Source of the DNA: Staphylotrichum longicolle
Lineage: Eukaryota; Ascomycota; Sordariomycetes; Sordariales; Chaetomiaceae
Reading direction: 5' to 3'
Length of the DNA: 64,000 bases
Assembly: GCA_019096155.1 (NCBI GenBank)
Contig: JAHCVI010000002.1
Location: 1 to 64,000 of the forward strand
Part shown: piece after piece, positions 1 through 10,571 of the stretch
How positions within the stretch are numbered: position 1 is the first letter of the stretch
Layout: every line of letters starts with the position of its first letter
Notes under the pieces: model-generated
The model's input: the letters and a program-made list of their open reading frames with translations, nothing else
Told to the model about the DNA's origin: nothing
Database searches by the model: none
Made by a program: the position numbers and the translations under genes

Positions 1-116
1 CTAACCCTAACCCTAACCCTAACCCTAACCCTAACCCTAACCCTAACCCTAACCCTAACCCAAACCCTAACCCTACCCTAACCCTAACCCTAACCCTAAG
101 TAACCCTAACCCTAAC
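1..116. repeat. Telomere repeat array (CCCTAA)n
   Basis: Tandem CCCTAA units run from the first base to about position 116, with a few variants (CCCAAA near 60, CCCTAC near 75, CCCTAAGTA near 98). The C-rich strand reads 5'->3' inward, as expected when the window starts at the left physical end of a chromosome. TTAGGG/CCCTAA is the standard telomere of filamentous ascomycetes. The variants sit in the inner half, where terminal repeats are usually less pure. Confidence 0.98.
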
Positions 117-711
117 TAGTAGGCCCTATAGATCAGTACTTTATATAACTCCTACTACCCTTTATAGATTATAAATAGGTCTATTATCCTATCTAAGAAT
201 AGAGTAGAGAGTTCTCTACTCTCCCTCCCTTTACTTACGACCTTTAATTATCTATCTATTAAAGCGACGCTAGTTAGTTACTTAAGAAAAGAGAAAAGGA
301 AAGTAGAGAATGACGAAAAAGGGAAAGGGAAGGGGCGCTAACCCTAAAATAGGGTTGCTAAGCTCTTTAGGGGCTTCGGATCCTATAGGGGGGGGAGCTT
401 CGGATCCTATAGGGGGGGGTAAGGCGCTTGGGCCTCCTAGGCGTATTTCGGTCCCCTCGTTCGCAACGCCGCCCTACCTATACCCGACGTTGTACGAACG
501 GCGGACCGGCGGTATCTATATCGCCTTGCCGTAGCGTATCGAACGGTACCACTTTGGCCACGTATATCGCCGGGGAAGAAGGACTCGTTATAGGATCTAT
601 TGCTCGGGCATCGGATCCTACTATCCCTACAAGGGCCCCGCCAGAGTAGTCCGTACAGGTTTGGCGGGCAGAGCATTAGATCCTACTACGATCGTTCGCG
701 GCCTTTGGGAT
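117..711. other. Subtelomeric AT-rich then CpG-bearing non-coding stretch
   Basis: Bases 117-310 are very AT-rich and TpA-rich. A short telomere-like hairpin (AACCCTA / TAGGGTT) lies near 340-356. Bases 420-700 are richer in CG and contain several scattered GGATCCTA words. Short open frames exist here but none resembles a known protein and they overlap each other on both strands. I see no supportable gene. Confidence 0.6.
373..419 (+). repeat. Two tandem copies of a 23-24 base unit ending in a G run
   Basis: The unit GCTTCGGATCCTATAGGGGG, ending in a run of about eight Gs, occurs twice head to tail. Further single GGATCCTA words follow at about 590-690. The G runs could be length-unstable. 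Confidence 0.8.
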
Positions 712-889
712 AGGGTCCCAGAGGTATATCTTAGTCAAGTATAGAGATTCGGTAGAGCCAAAGGGTCTACAATAAAATATACTAATCTAGTCTTAATGAA
801 CTAGTGAAGTTCAAACTGTAATTGCTTACTAAGGAAGCTCTAAGCTCCCTCAACAAGTGACTAACTATCTAGCGTATATATATATAATG
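712..889 (+). repeat. Left arm of a large RIP-marked inverted repeat
   Basis: This 178-base segment matches the reverse complement of 1107-1282 almost end to end, including the landmarks GAGGTATATCTTAGT, ATATACTAATCTAGTCTTAA, TTGCTTACTAAGGAAGCTCT and TATATATATATAATG. Most differences are C-to-T or G-to-A, with the right arm carrying more of the A/T versions. That is the signature of RIP acting on a duplicated sequence in Pezizomycotina. No open frame is present. It could be a foldback or MITE-type element, or two copies of one element inserted head to head. Confidence 0.88.
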
Positions 890-1106
890 GATCACCTTTG
901 TCCTTGTGATCCCTTTGTGTAAGGATTACCTAGATCACCGTGATCCCTTTGTCTGCCTTTGTGATCCTCTCCCCTGGATCACTACGCTAAGAGTGATCCT
1001 TCCCTGATTAGTTATATAAGCGATTAGCTAGCGCATGTCCCGTATACTGCCTGCAGCGCCGCGGCCGCCTTATGTGGTCGGTCATGACATCTTAGGATAA
1101 AGAAGT
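890..1106. other. Spacer between inverted-repeat arms with GATCC repeats and a GC-rich island
   Basis: The first half holds several short repeats of the type GTGATCCCTTTGT / GGATCAC. A GC-rich patch with a NotI-like GCGGCCGC follows near 1060. The sequence TGTGGTCGGTCATGACATCTT near 1075-1095 resembles the start of a fungal LTR, but I cannot confirm this. No gene seen. Confidence 0.5.
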
Positions 1107-1282
1107 CATTATATATATATACTAGTTAGTTAGTCATTCGTTGAAGGAGTAGAGAGCTTCCTTAGTAAGCAATTATAGTTTGAACTTTATTAGTTTATTA
1201 AGACTAGATTAGTATATCTTATTATAAACCTTTTAGCTCTATCGAATCTCTATACTTAACTAAGATATACCTCTAGGACCCT
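1107..1282 (-). repeat. Right arm of the RIP-marked inverted repeat
   Basis: This is the reverse-complement partner of 712-889 with a 217-base spacer between them. It is more strongly AT-shifted than the left arm; for example, CAAG in the left arm reads TAAG here and GCC reads GCT. Confidence 0.88.
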
Positions 1283-1369
1283 TTCAGAAGTAGGTCAGGA
1301 CGAACGATTCGTTATAGCTAGATACTCAATATCTATAAGACCTAGTTAATATATTCATCGATTACCAAC

Positions 1370-1742
1370 TTATAGAGCTTAAATACAAAGAAGGATATAA
1401 CAACCTCATTTTAGCCAAGGTCTCTTATAAAGACTATATTCCTCTAGGTAGCTCTTATATTTAAAAAAAAAAAAAACTCTATTTAGTAGAGGGTTAGGAC
1501 GCTATCGAGACTGTCTAGAGCATCCCCTCGGGCTTAACAGATTTGTATAGTCACATCATAGCTAGGATTGATAAAGAGAACGAGCGGAACTAGCAACGCT
1601 GCAAGAATATACTCGCGGGTACATTCCTTACCCCTTTTCTAGGAAAGTTCGCTATTACTAAGGACGAAGAAACGGAATCAGAAAGGTAGTGTTTTCCCAA
1701 CGATGTCCCTATGTTCCCTGACCTAGTCGAAACCCTGTTGGT
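1370..1742 (+). pseudogene. Relic of a fungal NACHT/NLR (HET-E-like) gene with in-frame stops
   Basis: Read in one frame from about 1477, the sequence gives VEG-stop-DAIETV-stop-SIPSGLTDLY followed by SHIIARIDKENERN-stop-QRCKNILAG. The pattern 'W-D-x-x-E ... P-x-G-L-x-x-L-Y-x-x-(M/I)-I-x-x-I' followed by 'C-K-x-I/V-L' is characteristic of the region after the NACHT core in fungal STAND proteins such as HET-E (family knowledge). The interrupting codons are all TAG; at least the first sits where the family has tryptophan (TGG), as expected from a RIP G-to-A change. An A14 run near 1463-1476 interrupts the frame upstream, where weaker NLR-like residues (about 1370-1440) continue. The fragment has no start and no partner domains, and it abuts the end of the neighbouring HET gene. 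It is clearly non-functional; the family assignment is moderately sure. Confidence 0.55.
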
Positions 1743-1744
1743 GC

Positions 1745-4528
1745 CTATGATATTAGCCATTCAATGCTTTCCGTCTGTACTGCTTGTGCTGCCGCCCTGA
1801 TCTGCTCTAGCGTAGGGTCGTCAAAGCGGCTTAGCGTCACTGGAAGAGAATACTCAACCTCGGTAGAACCCTCATGCTGCGTCTGCACTAAGAAGCCCTC
1901 TACTAGCGTCTTTTGCTGTGCCTGTTCCCATGCTCCCAATACCCGTTGGATTATGGACTGCTGCTCCACCGACTCGGAACCCCCTTCCGGGAGCGGAGTC
2001 TCCAAGAGAATCAATATCTTCGATGTCGGCGTAGTAAACGCTGGATTACCCTTAGGCAGGGTCAAATGAGCGGTGAAAACGCGATCCGTCCCGTGAAGAT
2101 GAAAAGGGAAACTCCCGGCGACCAGATGCCCAGGACCCATTCCGCTGTCGGGGGCCAGCTCGAGGAATCCAAACGGCCCTGAAACATTGCCCGGCCCGAC
2201 ATCCAGTATGAACCCTCCGGGCGGGAACGTGATGACAAGGCTGGCAAGCTTCACCCTGACACCGGCCTCGGTGACGCGGCCGACGGTATCGGCCTTGTCG
2301 ATGCGCTGGCCGACAAACGACGTGGGCATCCAGCGGTATCCCGGCCGTGCCAGCCTCGGGCGGTCGCCAAACAAGATGCCCGCGTTAATGAAACCAATGT
2401 GCAAGAACATGCGCCGAATCCGCTCTTCGTCCGGTAAATCATACAGCGCCTTGAGATCCATGCCGAGCAGCGTGGCGATGCAAAGGCCCTCGTCAGAGAC
2501 CACGCTCGTCTGTCGATACGGAAGTACCTTTTCCAACGAGCTCCACTTCACCCGCTCCATGATGTCGGACCGAGCCTGCGACTCCCGGAGGGTCTCAAAG
2601 AAGCTGGACACGGCCACGACCGTGCCGAGGAAGACGGCGTCGAGCGCAAGGCCCGTCATCTCTTCGTCCGAGATAGCACCCTGGAGGGCGTCCATGTCCA
2701 ACGCAATCCAGTCGCCGCCCGTGGTGCCCCGTGGTCGAGCGTAACCACCGCTCGTGTGGTCCTGGGCTTTGAGAACAGGCTGCAGCTGCGCGTCGAGGAT
2801 GATCCGCAACATGGGCACGCGGTCCAGCATACCCGCGGCCCCGGCCCAAAAACGCAGAGTCCCGAGGCGGGCGAACCTTTCGAGCCGGTATCGAAAGATC
2901 AGATCATGCAGGCTAATGGTGCCGTCTTGAAACTTGAAGTACAGCTTCTTTGCAAACACGGCCTCCTGAATCGTCCACAGGCGCTCGTTCCACGTGCTGA
3001 CCTCGATGCGTGCGAGACATTCCTGGGCGGGGATGCTGAGGGATACTTGCTGTAGGCCGGCGTCAAAAACGAGCACGCGGTCCGCCTCACGGTACACCTG
3101 CTCCATTTGCCGGAGGGCCACCATCTTGAGGGGACTCTTGTAGAACGGGACAGAGATTGTGTCGACCCAGAAAGGGACGTGGCCGTTTGTTGTTTCGCTG
3201 TCGCTGCTGCTGTCGTAAAGCTCGCCGATGGCGTCTCGAAACTTCACCAGCTGGCAGAAGTGCAGCGAGTTTCCGTTGCCGCTCCCGGTGCCGTCGGCCC
3301 AGACGTGCGAGACGGCCACGTACCGGGTAGCCTCTCCGGTCTGTGGGTTGTGGCTCCGGGTAAGACTCCAAGAACCCTGCGTCGGAGCGCCATCTCCCGT
3401 CGTTGACTGTCCGTCCACCGCGTCGAGAAGCTTGTCCTCGGTCCACTGCAAGAGCGGCGTGTGGCCTGCTTGAATCCATGAACCGTACTCAGAGGACGCA
3501 GTAACCTCAAACGAGACAATGGAGCAGGTACAGCCGTCTGTCCGGTGTCTCATCTGATACGTTTGAGGATCGACCTGGTTGGCGATACACCCAAAAAAAA
3601 CAACACCTCGCATGCTTATCGGCCGAGCCCCTGGCAATGGCAGACAGATAATAGGCCCTGATTATGGAGCCCTCGTCTCGAAACCTTCGCAGCCAGACGG
3701 GACACCAACCGGCGAGATGCACACGCCTGATGATGGCAAGCGGAAACGTCCACTTGAGCCCATGCAAAGAGCGCCCATATTTGTGCTCCGTTGCCCGTGA
3801 GAGCAACTCGCCGGCCAGACCAATGGACAGTACCAGCGCGTGGCCTGCTGATTCGAGGGGATGGACGCTGCTTGCAACAGGCTCTTCGCTGAAGAAGCTC
3901 TTGGTATCCTGTGACGCTGCCGCAAACCGCTCATCCCAGCCTTCGACTTCTTCGTGCCGGTGGGAGTGCCTGGCATACGACAGCTGCGTCTCTTCCGGTC
4001 CCTGGTCTGCTCCACGTCGATCTCTCCGGCCACGGAACCCGCTCTTTTCAACGCTGCACAGCGCGGCGTAGAACTGATTCACTCGCTTCAGGACCACAGA
4101 GATCTCGACAAACCGCTGCTGCTCGTCCCTCTCCCTTTCCGGGCCCTCCCGATCTGACCTGATATGATTCCATAGCAGTAGCAGATACGGCAGCGACTGT
4201 GAGAAGCTCTGGAGGGTCTCTGTGCTCGACGTGTCGGACGGCGATCGCAGACTCAAGCTCTCGCCAGTCACCATGCCTCCGATACTCAAGACCTCTTGGA
4301 TCATTCCCCAGTATGCCCATCGCAGGACGAAGCTGGCCGTCTCGGTCCAGGTCTTGCCGTTGAATTCGCCTCGGACGATGTGGTCGAGGTTATAGCCTTC
4401 GTAATGGGGATAGAAGAGCCATTCCTTGTAGCCGCGGGTTCGTAACCTTTGATGGGGCTGAACGAGGGGGGAGCAAGACGGGGGTGGCGGGCGTCGGTGA
4501 TCGGAGGGATGAAGTCCATTTTGCACAA
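1745..4528 (-). CDS. HET-domain (heterokaryon incompatibility) protein, frameshifted
   Basis: This encodes a large HET-domain protein (PF06985) of about 900 residues. HET domains act in allorecognition and programmed cell death in Pezizomycotina. The C-terminal open frame (3637-1745) holds the hallmarks: YVAVSHVWADG, FWVDTISVP, an ALRQMEQVYREADRVLVFDA stretch and WNERLWTIQEA. The N-terminal part lies in another frame (about 4440-3600; KEWLFYPHYEGYN ... LRWAYWGMIQEV). The two frames meet at an A8 run (3593-3600); one A fewer would fuse ...KHARCCFF directly to GCIANQVDPQ. A second shift near 4440-4460 would let the protein begin MDFIPPITDA (ATG near 4520), the kind of start I associate with this family. 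No intron with proper sites explains either break. It may therefore be a decayed subtelomeric gene or an intact gene with base-call errors. The stop codon is right next to the NLR relic. Confidence 0.8.
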
Positions 4529-4917
4529 GGTAAGGTACCTAAGTCACTCAATCTGGACACACCGAGTTTAAGTCGAGAAGAGAAACTGTTTCCCAACGTG
4601 AAGTGCACGTCGGGGCGGGGGAGAACCCCCATTTTGATGCGTAGGCATTTTGGAGGCACCCAATCATAACGTAAACTCGTGACCGCCGAGATCTCAAGTC
4701 CGATAAACTTGCAGCAAGGCTCGCGCAGCTGGTGGCCTGCCTTTTTCAGCACAGAAACTAGGTTCAGGTTGACGTGGAGCTGTGCTTCAAGCCCCGTGCC
4801 AAGAGCACCAAAGTTCGTTATCTCGCTCACTCAGCAGTATTTTTTCGAAGTCATCATTTTCGCCAATGAGGTGTGAGGTTTTATGTAACCTACCCTAAAG
4901 CAAGAGGAAACTACAGT
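4529..4917. other. Intergenic, no gene seen
   Basis: This lies between the 5' end of the HET gene and the likely 3' end of the orphan gene on the same strand. It contains the word AAGGTAAGGTACCTAA near 4527-4542, a motif that recurs in other intergenic parts of this window. No other structure was recognised. Confidence 0.5.
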
Positions 4918-7900
4918 CTAGAAAGAAAGAACGAAACCAGTCTCAGTCTCCCCCTCCACACCCACCTCCTCCACACCCCGCCACCACCTCGAGCCGCACG
5001 CACTCGCATCAGCCCCTGCAGCGCACGAGGTGCTCCCGCAATCGGTGCCGCAGTTGGCCCCGCAGCGCACCGCACACGCCGGCCCGAGCCTCCTAGATCC
5101 GGCGCATGGTCTGCGCCGCGTAAAGCTGGCGTCACCCGGCGCCCAGCTGTCATTCTGCCCCATCACGGTGACCACGACTCCCACCCGCGGGCCCCCAAAG
5201 CCGGCGAAGCCAGTCACGAACCGGCTGGCCGGCGGCACGCGCGACTCCTCCTCGCCCCTCCCCGTACCGCGGGCACGTCGAGCAGCTGCGCACGCTCCTC
5301 ACGCAGCCGCTCGTACGACGCCACCTGTGACGGCCCGCCAGCAGCGCCCAGTCGGCCACGAAGTAGTGCCTGCACGTTCCCCACATAAAGTAGTGGCTGA
5401 AGGGCTGGGCGCGGTGGATGCCGCCGAGCTTCACGCGCTCCAGCCCCGGGCAGGTCTTGCGCAGGGCGGAGTTGGGCTGGTGCAGCCAGGCCGTGGCCGC
5501 GGCGAATCCCGGTGTGGATGCCATGGCGGCCGCGGTCCGCGTCAGGATGGCGTTTGCGGTCAGCACGGTTAACCGGTCGCGCAGCCATGACTGCTGCGGC
5601 GTGACGCGGGTGTCGGCGGCGGCGGGGGGGTACATGTGGCGGTCGCGGGTGAGGTGGAGGGAGATGATGGACCAGGCGTCAAAGGGGAAGGCCCAGACGT
5701 GCTTGGCGAGATTGCAGTCGCTGCCGCAGCGGGCAGGGTAGCGGTTGTAAGCTTCGGTGCAGTCCCAGGGGAACAGGTGCTGGTACTCGTACAGCGGCCC
5801 CCCGAAGGCGCCCCAGTCGTGCCAGTAGCCGGAGAGGGTGTCGATGATGTCGTCCTCGTAGTGGCGGCCGTAGTGCAGGCCCAGCAGGTACTCCTCGGTC
5901 AGGCCGCTAGGGACGTCGTACTTGCTCGCGATGCGGCGCTGCAGGTAGCCGGGTTGCGGGGGGCAGACAAAACTCATAATGTACAGTGGCTTGTCGTCAG
6001 GGGCGGGCTGCTGCGGCCCGTTTATGAGTGGCTCGAAGAGCTGGCGGTCGATGAGAGCGTCGCAAAAGTCCTGGCAGTTGTTACTCGTTGCACTCCACGC
6101 CAGTTTCGTGGTCCGGTCCAGCAGCCGTGCTGCGATGCTCTGCAGGTAGATCTTGACTCGAGACCCGATGAGGATCTTCAGCTTTTCCAGCACCGGCTTG
6201 AGAAGGTCGGTCAGTAGGATCTGTTGGTCGGGTTCGTCGAACGAAACGCGGCTCGCGGCCAGAAGCTCGTCGATAATTTCGACTTCGGCATCCGGTGCTA
6301 GGGTTCCGGTAAAGGGGATGCCCACGACTTGCTTCATTGCCGCTTTGTATCGCTTCGGGACATTGGAGGGTAGAGCGCTCTGCTGCCACACCTCTCGTCC
6401 CCGGCTGTCGCCAACCGCAAGGCTGCGGCCGGGAGCCGTTGGAGACGGGGGGTAACGATCGTAGAATACGGGACGCTCTCGCACGGTCACCCGTGCCCCG
6501 CCTTTGGTACTATTCAGTCACGAAGTCCAGATTAGCCGCCGCTCTCGGGCATCTGGTCGAGCATGCCAAAGTCAATAGGCGGGTACCTACTGAGCTACTC
6601 CGTTCTCAATCAAGAGCGGCCCGACTCGAAGTGCCATGTGTACGTTCCCAAAGGGGCGCTTGGTTGTGAACTTGCTGAAGAACAGCGGGATATCGGTATC
6701 TGCTGTTGGTTCGGCGGCCGGTCGTTGTTCCTGCTCCCTTGACCTATTGCGCTCTTCCATGGCCGCAAACTTTGACGAGAGCGACGCGGCCTTGGACGGA
6801 TTCTCGGTGCCAACGACTGACTGTACCAGCCCTCTGTACTTGGCGAGAGCGACGATGTTGTCAAGCTCGAGAAGACTGCACTCGTTTGTGTGGCCCTCTC
6901 GCCTGCCGCCCGAGATCGGGAAGAGGGCAATGGGAGTTCCGAAACGGTCAAGGTGAGCGACGCCCGGGCAGCGGCAAATCTGTCCGCTCATCTCCGGTGT
7001 AATCGTTTTTAGGACACAGTGCTTGTACGCTTTGATGAACGATGCGTTGCCGTAATATGTCGAGCGGTAACAGTCCTCACAGACCACAGCGGGAAGGTCC
7101 GTGGCCGTCGAAACGAACATGCTGCCCTGGATGACACTGTGGCATGGTGCTCGGGCACAACGCATGGGCTTGAAGCTCGGAATTCCGAGCTCGTCGACTT
7201 CAGGCGCGGCAACTAAAAGACCCCGTGTCAATGCCTGGTAATAACACGCGCAAGATTCGGTTTAGCAAGCAGCCGCTCTTACGCTGAGGGATTGCAATCC
7301 TCTTCTCGGAACCGAGCTTGCCTCGGTGTTCGATCAACTTTTCAATATCCAGAAATCCTAAATGTCGTTCAGCCTACCGGGGCTCTCCGCACTGGAGAGG
7401 GTGTACCACCTGCGGCTTGCAGCAAAGCGAAAGCCCGTTGCCGAGGACCTTGCAATCTTGGTCGTCCTGCTTGAAATCAGCCGCTGTTTGTCATGCCTCC
7501 TGGCTGCATAAAAGGAGAAAGAGTCGCACCTTCAAGAGCATCCCTCACGCCCGATCGGAGTTTCGAACTGACGTAGTCTGCCTGCCGGTCTTTGAAGACC
7601 TCCTCAAGCGCAGATAAGTAATTGTGTTCTACGTGACGATATCGGTCTTGCGCTTCTTGCCGGTCCTTCTGCGCTCCTGTCTGGGAATTAGTGTCTCGAC
7701 AAAACATTAAAGGCATCATCAAATGGCGCATTGGCGATCGCACCATATCGGAGAGCAAATGCTCTAGGTTCCTCGGCGACCTGGTCGATGAAGGTGTCGA
7801 ACCCGTGAACGAAATCGTCTCCCTCGTCTGCCACGGTGACATCGGAGAACTCGGGCTTCTGCCATATCTTGAGAGTCCAGATGATGTTCTCGAGCTCGCC

Positions 7901-8035
7901 TCTTACGCCTTCCCAGTACAACTCTTCCAGCTCGGGTAAAAGAGCAGCGTTTCCGGGCCCAAGCAATGTCCAAGATGCGTCTATTGCTGCTGTGATATTG
8001 AACCTTGGCAGGCGGATCCCGCTGATTCGAGCCAT
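4918..8035 (-). CDS. Orphan multi-exon protein with cysteine-rich and NCxDFC motifs
   Basis: I do not recognise this gene. Protein-like frames follow each other on the minus strand: 8035-7688 (MARISGIRLPRFNITAAIDA, acidic and Trp-rich), about 7770-7500 (QDRYRHVEHNYLSALEEVF), about 7340-7230, then 7215-6600 and 6490-5280. The 7215-6600 part has paired cysteines (MRCARAPCH ... VVCEDCYRSTYYGN ... ICRCPG) that could bind metal. The 6490-5280 part contains SNNCQDFCDALID, resembling the conserved Cys segment of NlpC/P60-, LRAT- or PPPDE-type thiol hydrolases, then HYGRHYEDDIIDTLSGYWHD and KHVWAFPFDAWSI. One intron probably lies near 6490-6600 and another ends near 7213 (CTTTTAG). Frame changes without good splice sites occur near 7700, 5310 and 5240 (frames ending at 4918). 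Treating all parts as one gene is inference from continuous order and strand. Function unknown; a peptidase-like role is only a guess. Confidence 0.45.
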
Positions 8036-8450
8036 GTTTCTTGTCGACCCGGGCTGGCCCTTTCGGTTGTGTCTGCCACGTTCAGGAGAACACAGACTGA
8101 TAGCGGGGAGCCTGGGACGAAAACACGTCTTCAACATTCGTGTTTGCTCGCTCCCAACGCAGGGTCGCATCGCACTGTCAGCCCCGTCAGCCCCGCTAAC
8201 CGACTACCAAGGGTATTGCAGGCGTACCTTACCATAGTCGGTTGGGTAGACTCGCTTCTTGTGATCAATGGGGACACCGACTCCGCCGGAGAGAAGCGCC
8301 ATGTCATCGCGGGGTAATATCCCGCCGGAATCGCGAGGAGCTCAACTCTGCTGTTCTCGAGAACCTTAAACCTGGTGCCTATCACGGTACCCCCTGCGGT
8401 TCTGTCACTACTTGCTGGAGCGACTCGTTACCTACTTACAACAGCCGGCC
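8036..8450. other. Divergent intergenic region, no separate gene seen
   Basis: This lies between the putative start of the orphan gene (minus) and the GRDP-like gene (plus), so it probably contains both promoters. A minus-strand frame at 8385-8131 overlaps it but lacks family features. Confidence 0.45.
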
Positions 8451-10008
8451 ATGTCGCATACCGTGACACGTCATCTGAATGATCTGCACAGGGCCAGCGG
8501 GGATGAAGCAACAAAATTGGACATGTACACGCGCGGCCGCCTATGGACTAGGGATCCCTTGATCCCGTATCGAACGGCCACCACGGCGGATGAACAACCC
8601 AAGATCCCAGACCCAACGCTCTTTGCTTCTCTCACGCACCCGGCTACGGGAACCCCAGACCTCCCTGCCCTGGGGGAGTGCGCCGTCCACCTGGAACTGC
8701 TCGAGGCCTTTCGCACGCTGCGCGTAAATGTCATCAGATCCAGTGCCCTTGACACGACTTTTGGCGTCAAGATTCTAAAGAGGAACGTCTTCAGGAGAAG
8801 TCGCGACGAAAAGACGGACAAATATGTCATGAAGCCCGCGCAGCTGCAGGACACGACATGGGGGACTCGGAGACGGCAAAAGTGGTCCTACTTTCTCGGC
8901 ATCGCGGTGGGCCGGTTCAAGGTGTGGATGCTCAAGATGGACGGGTTTCTGAAAGCATCAACTGGGCTGGAAGAGCGGACTAGGCTGCCTTTCCTGCCCC
9001 CTCTCGGTAAGTGTCTGTGATACTTTGACCCCCCATGACGACGGATTCGGGATGAGAGCGCCTCGGGCTAACTGGCTGCGTCGAGATATCCTCATGGTCT
9101 GGCATGCCTTTCTCCTCAATCCTCACGATTACGACAGGGCCTGCCGTCGCCACAATTTCACATGTGTCTCGACGCTCCTATTTCCGTGGACAGAGCTGCA
9201 CGCCGCTATAAACTCGGAGAACTGGGAATACACCCTGCCCCAAGCTGCGGCACGCTGGACCGAAGAGCACGCCATCATGGAGCCAGATCTTTTTCACTAT
9301 CTCTGCCAGGCGGGCAAGGTTTCCAACAGCGTCTCGACCGCCCTCGCCCGCTACGGCGAGAACGAGGCGCAAATCTTCCCTCTCGGCGAGTCCCTCAACA
9401 TGCGAGGCCTGACGAGCCGCGACAGGGCCTTCCTCGCCGCACTCCAACAAACCGAGCTCGACAAGGAGGCCAACCAGCCACTTGCCGCGAACGTCCAGCG
9501 GCAGGCCGCCTTCGTCGACAAGATGCACGCGCAGCTCTGGATCCGTAGCCCCGCTGTCGAGGGGACGCTCCGCCGGGCCGGCGACCGGTACGAAAAGTTC
9601 CTGCGGCTGTTGCAGCTGTGCCCGCGCCAGATGCTGGTGCCAACACTGGACATTGACCTGGTGTGGCACACGCACCAGTGCTCTGCGGGGGCGTATTACG
9701 CGTCGGTGAAGAGGCGCACGGGAGTGTTCCTCAACCACGACGACAAGCTCGGGAGGCCGGTGCTCCAAGACGGGCTAGAGGGGACCAAGAAGCAGTTTTT
9801 GATGCGCTTTGGAGAGGAGTATGAGAGGTGTCTCTGCTGGGACTGCGAGGCCGTTGCATCGGCTCTTGAGGAGGCCAATGGCGGCGCCGGCCCAAGGAAG
9901 GAGAGCGTGAGCACGCTGGTGACCAAGGTGAAAGAAGATGTCCACTATTACCGCTGTGCTGAGCTTTTGAGGCGGGCAGGTCGAAAACATCCCAACGGGA
10001 CCACTTGA
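8451..10008 (+). CDS. GRDP-like (glycine-rich domain-containing protein-like, PF07173) protein
   Basis: This is a cytosolic-looking protein of about 500 residues in two exons, 8451-9006 and 9059-10008. The intron starts GTAAGT, ends AG at 9057-9058, and keeps frame (…FLPPL | APRANWLRRDILMVWHAF). The diagnostic segment is VPTLDIDLVWHTHQCSAGAY at about 9640-9700, typical of the PF07173 family known from plants, fungi and oomycetes; LMVWHAFLLNPHDYDRACR is also family-like. The biochemical role of the family is not firmly established. I chose the ATG at 8451 because the longer frame at 8412 starts with TTG; a further upstream exon cannot be excluded. The gene is intact and transcribed away from the telomere. 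Confidence 0.8.
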
Positions 10009-10043
10009 CGGCGGAATCGGAGTGGGCTGCGAAGCGCGACTCC

Positions 10044-10571
10044 TCAAGAGAGGAACACGCCAGTGCAGTCCCCAACCAACATGATGATACCCAATGCGAT
10101 AACACCGTGTCCCTTAAATTGTCCATCGACTCTTGTCCACTTCTCTTTTGTTGTGTAGTTAGCCCTTATCGACCAGAATACGCAGCACCTCGTCCTGAAC
10201 CACGAGTATGACCGACTTGGCTCCATCTCTCGCGACTCCAACCAAGATGACCACCCCATTTCGGCTTCGAAAGAAAAGGGTTTTGTGCCACCACGAGTAT
10301 CGCCGTTGACGCACATGCGGCCCTTGCGCGCGTTGTGGCACCCGCCGCCGCCGCGCCCGCACAAGTCGCCGATCCGCCCCATCTGGCCCATGTCGTCGGC
10401 CCACTGCCTGTAGTAATTGTTGCGGTGGCAATGGCAGTCCTGGGAGCCGAGTGGGAGAGGGCGGAGCTGGTGTTGCGCCGACGAAAGGAAGCGAGACGGG
10501 GTCGAGAATGAGGACACGGGCTTTAGAGGCACTCGGTCAGGCAAGGAGGAAACTGTCGGAGCGAAGCACAC
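10044..10571 (-). CDS. Possible cysteine-rich protein of unknown function (weak)
   Basis: A 175-codon frame encodes a cysteine- and glycine-rich middle (QDCHCHRNNYYRQWADDMGQ ... LCGRGGGGCHN ... GRMCVNG). The second half of this frame looks less natural than the overlapping frame ending at 10159 (GVVILVGVARDGAKSVILVV), which suggests a frameshift near 10280 or a chance open frame. There is no clear signal peptide. It lies in a 900-base gap between the GRDP-like gene and the GMC relic. Small cysteine-rich secreted proteins are common near fungal chromosome ends, but I cannot assign a family. Confidence 0.28.
   Translation of the reverse strand: MCFAPTVSSLPDRVPLKPVSSFSTPSRFLSSAQHQLRPLPLGSQDCHCHRNNYYRQWADDMGQMGRIGDLCGRGGGGCHNARKGRMCVNGDTRGGTKPFSFEAEMGWSSWLESREMEPSRSYSWFRTRCCVFWSIRANYTTKEKWTRVDGQFKGHGVIALGIIMLVGDCTGVFLS

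Noticed and set aside
310..534. Short open frame just inside the telomere
   Set aside because: It is built on the GGATCCTATAGGGGG repeat and has no family feature.
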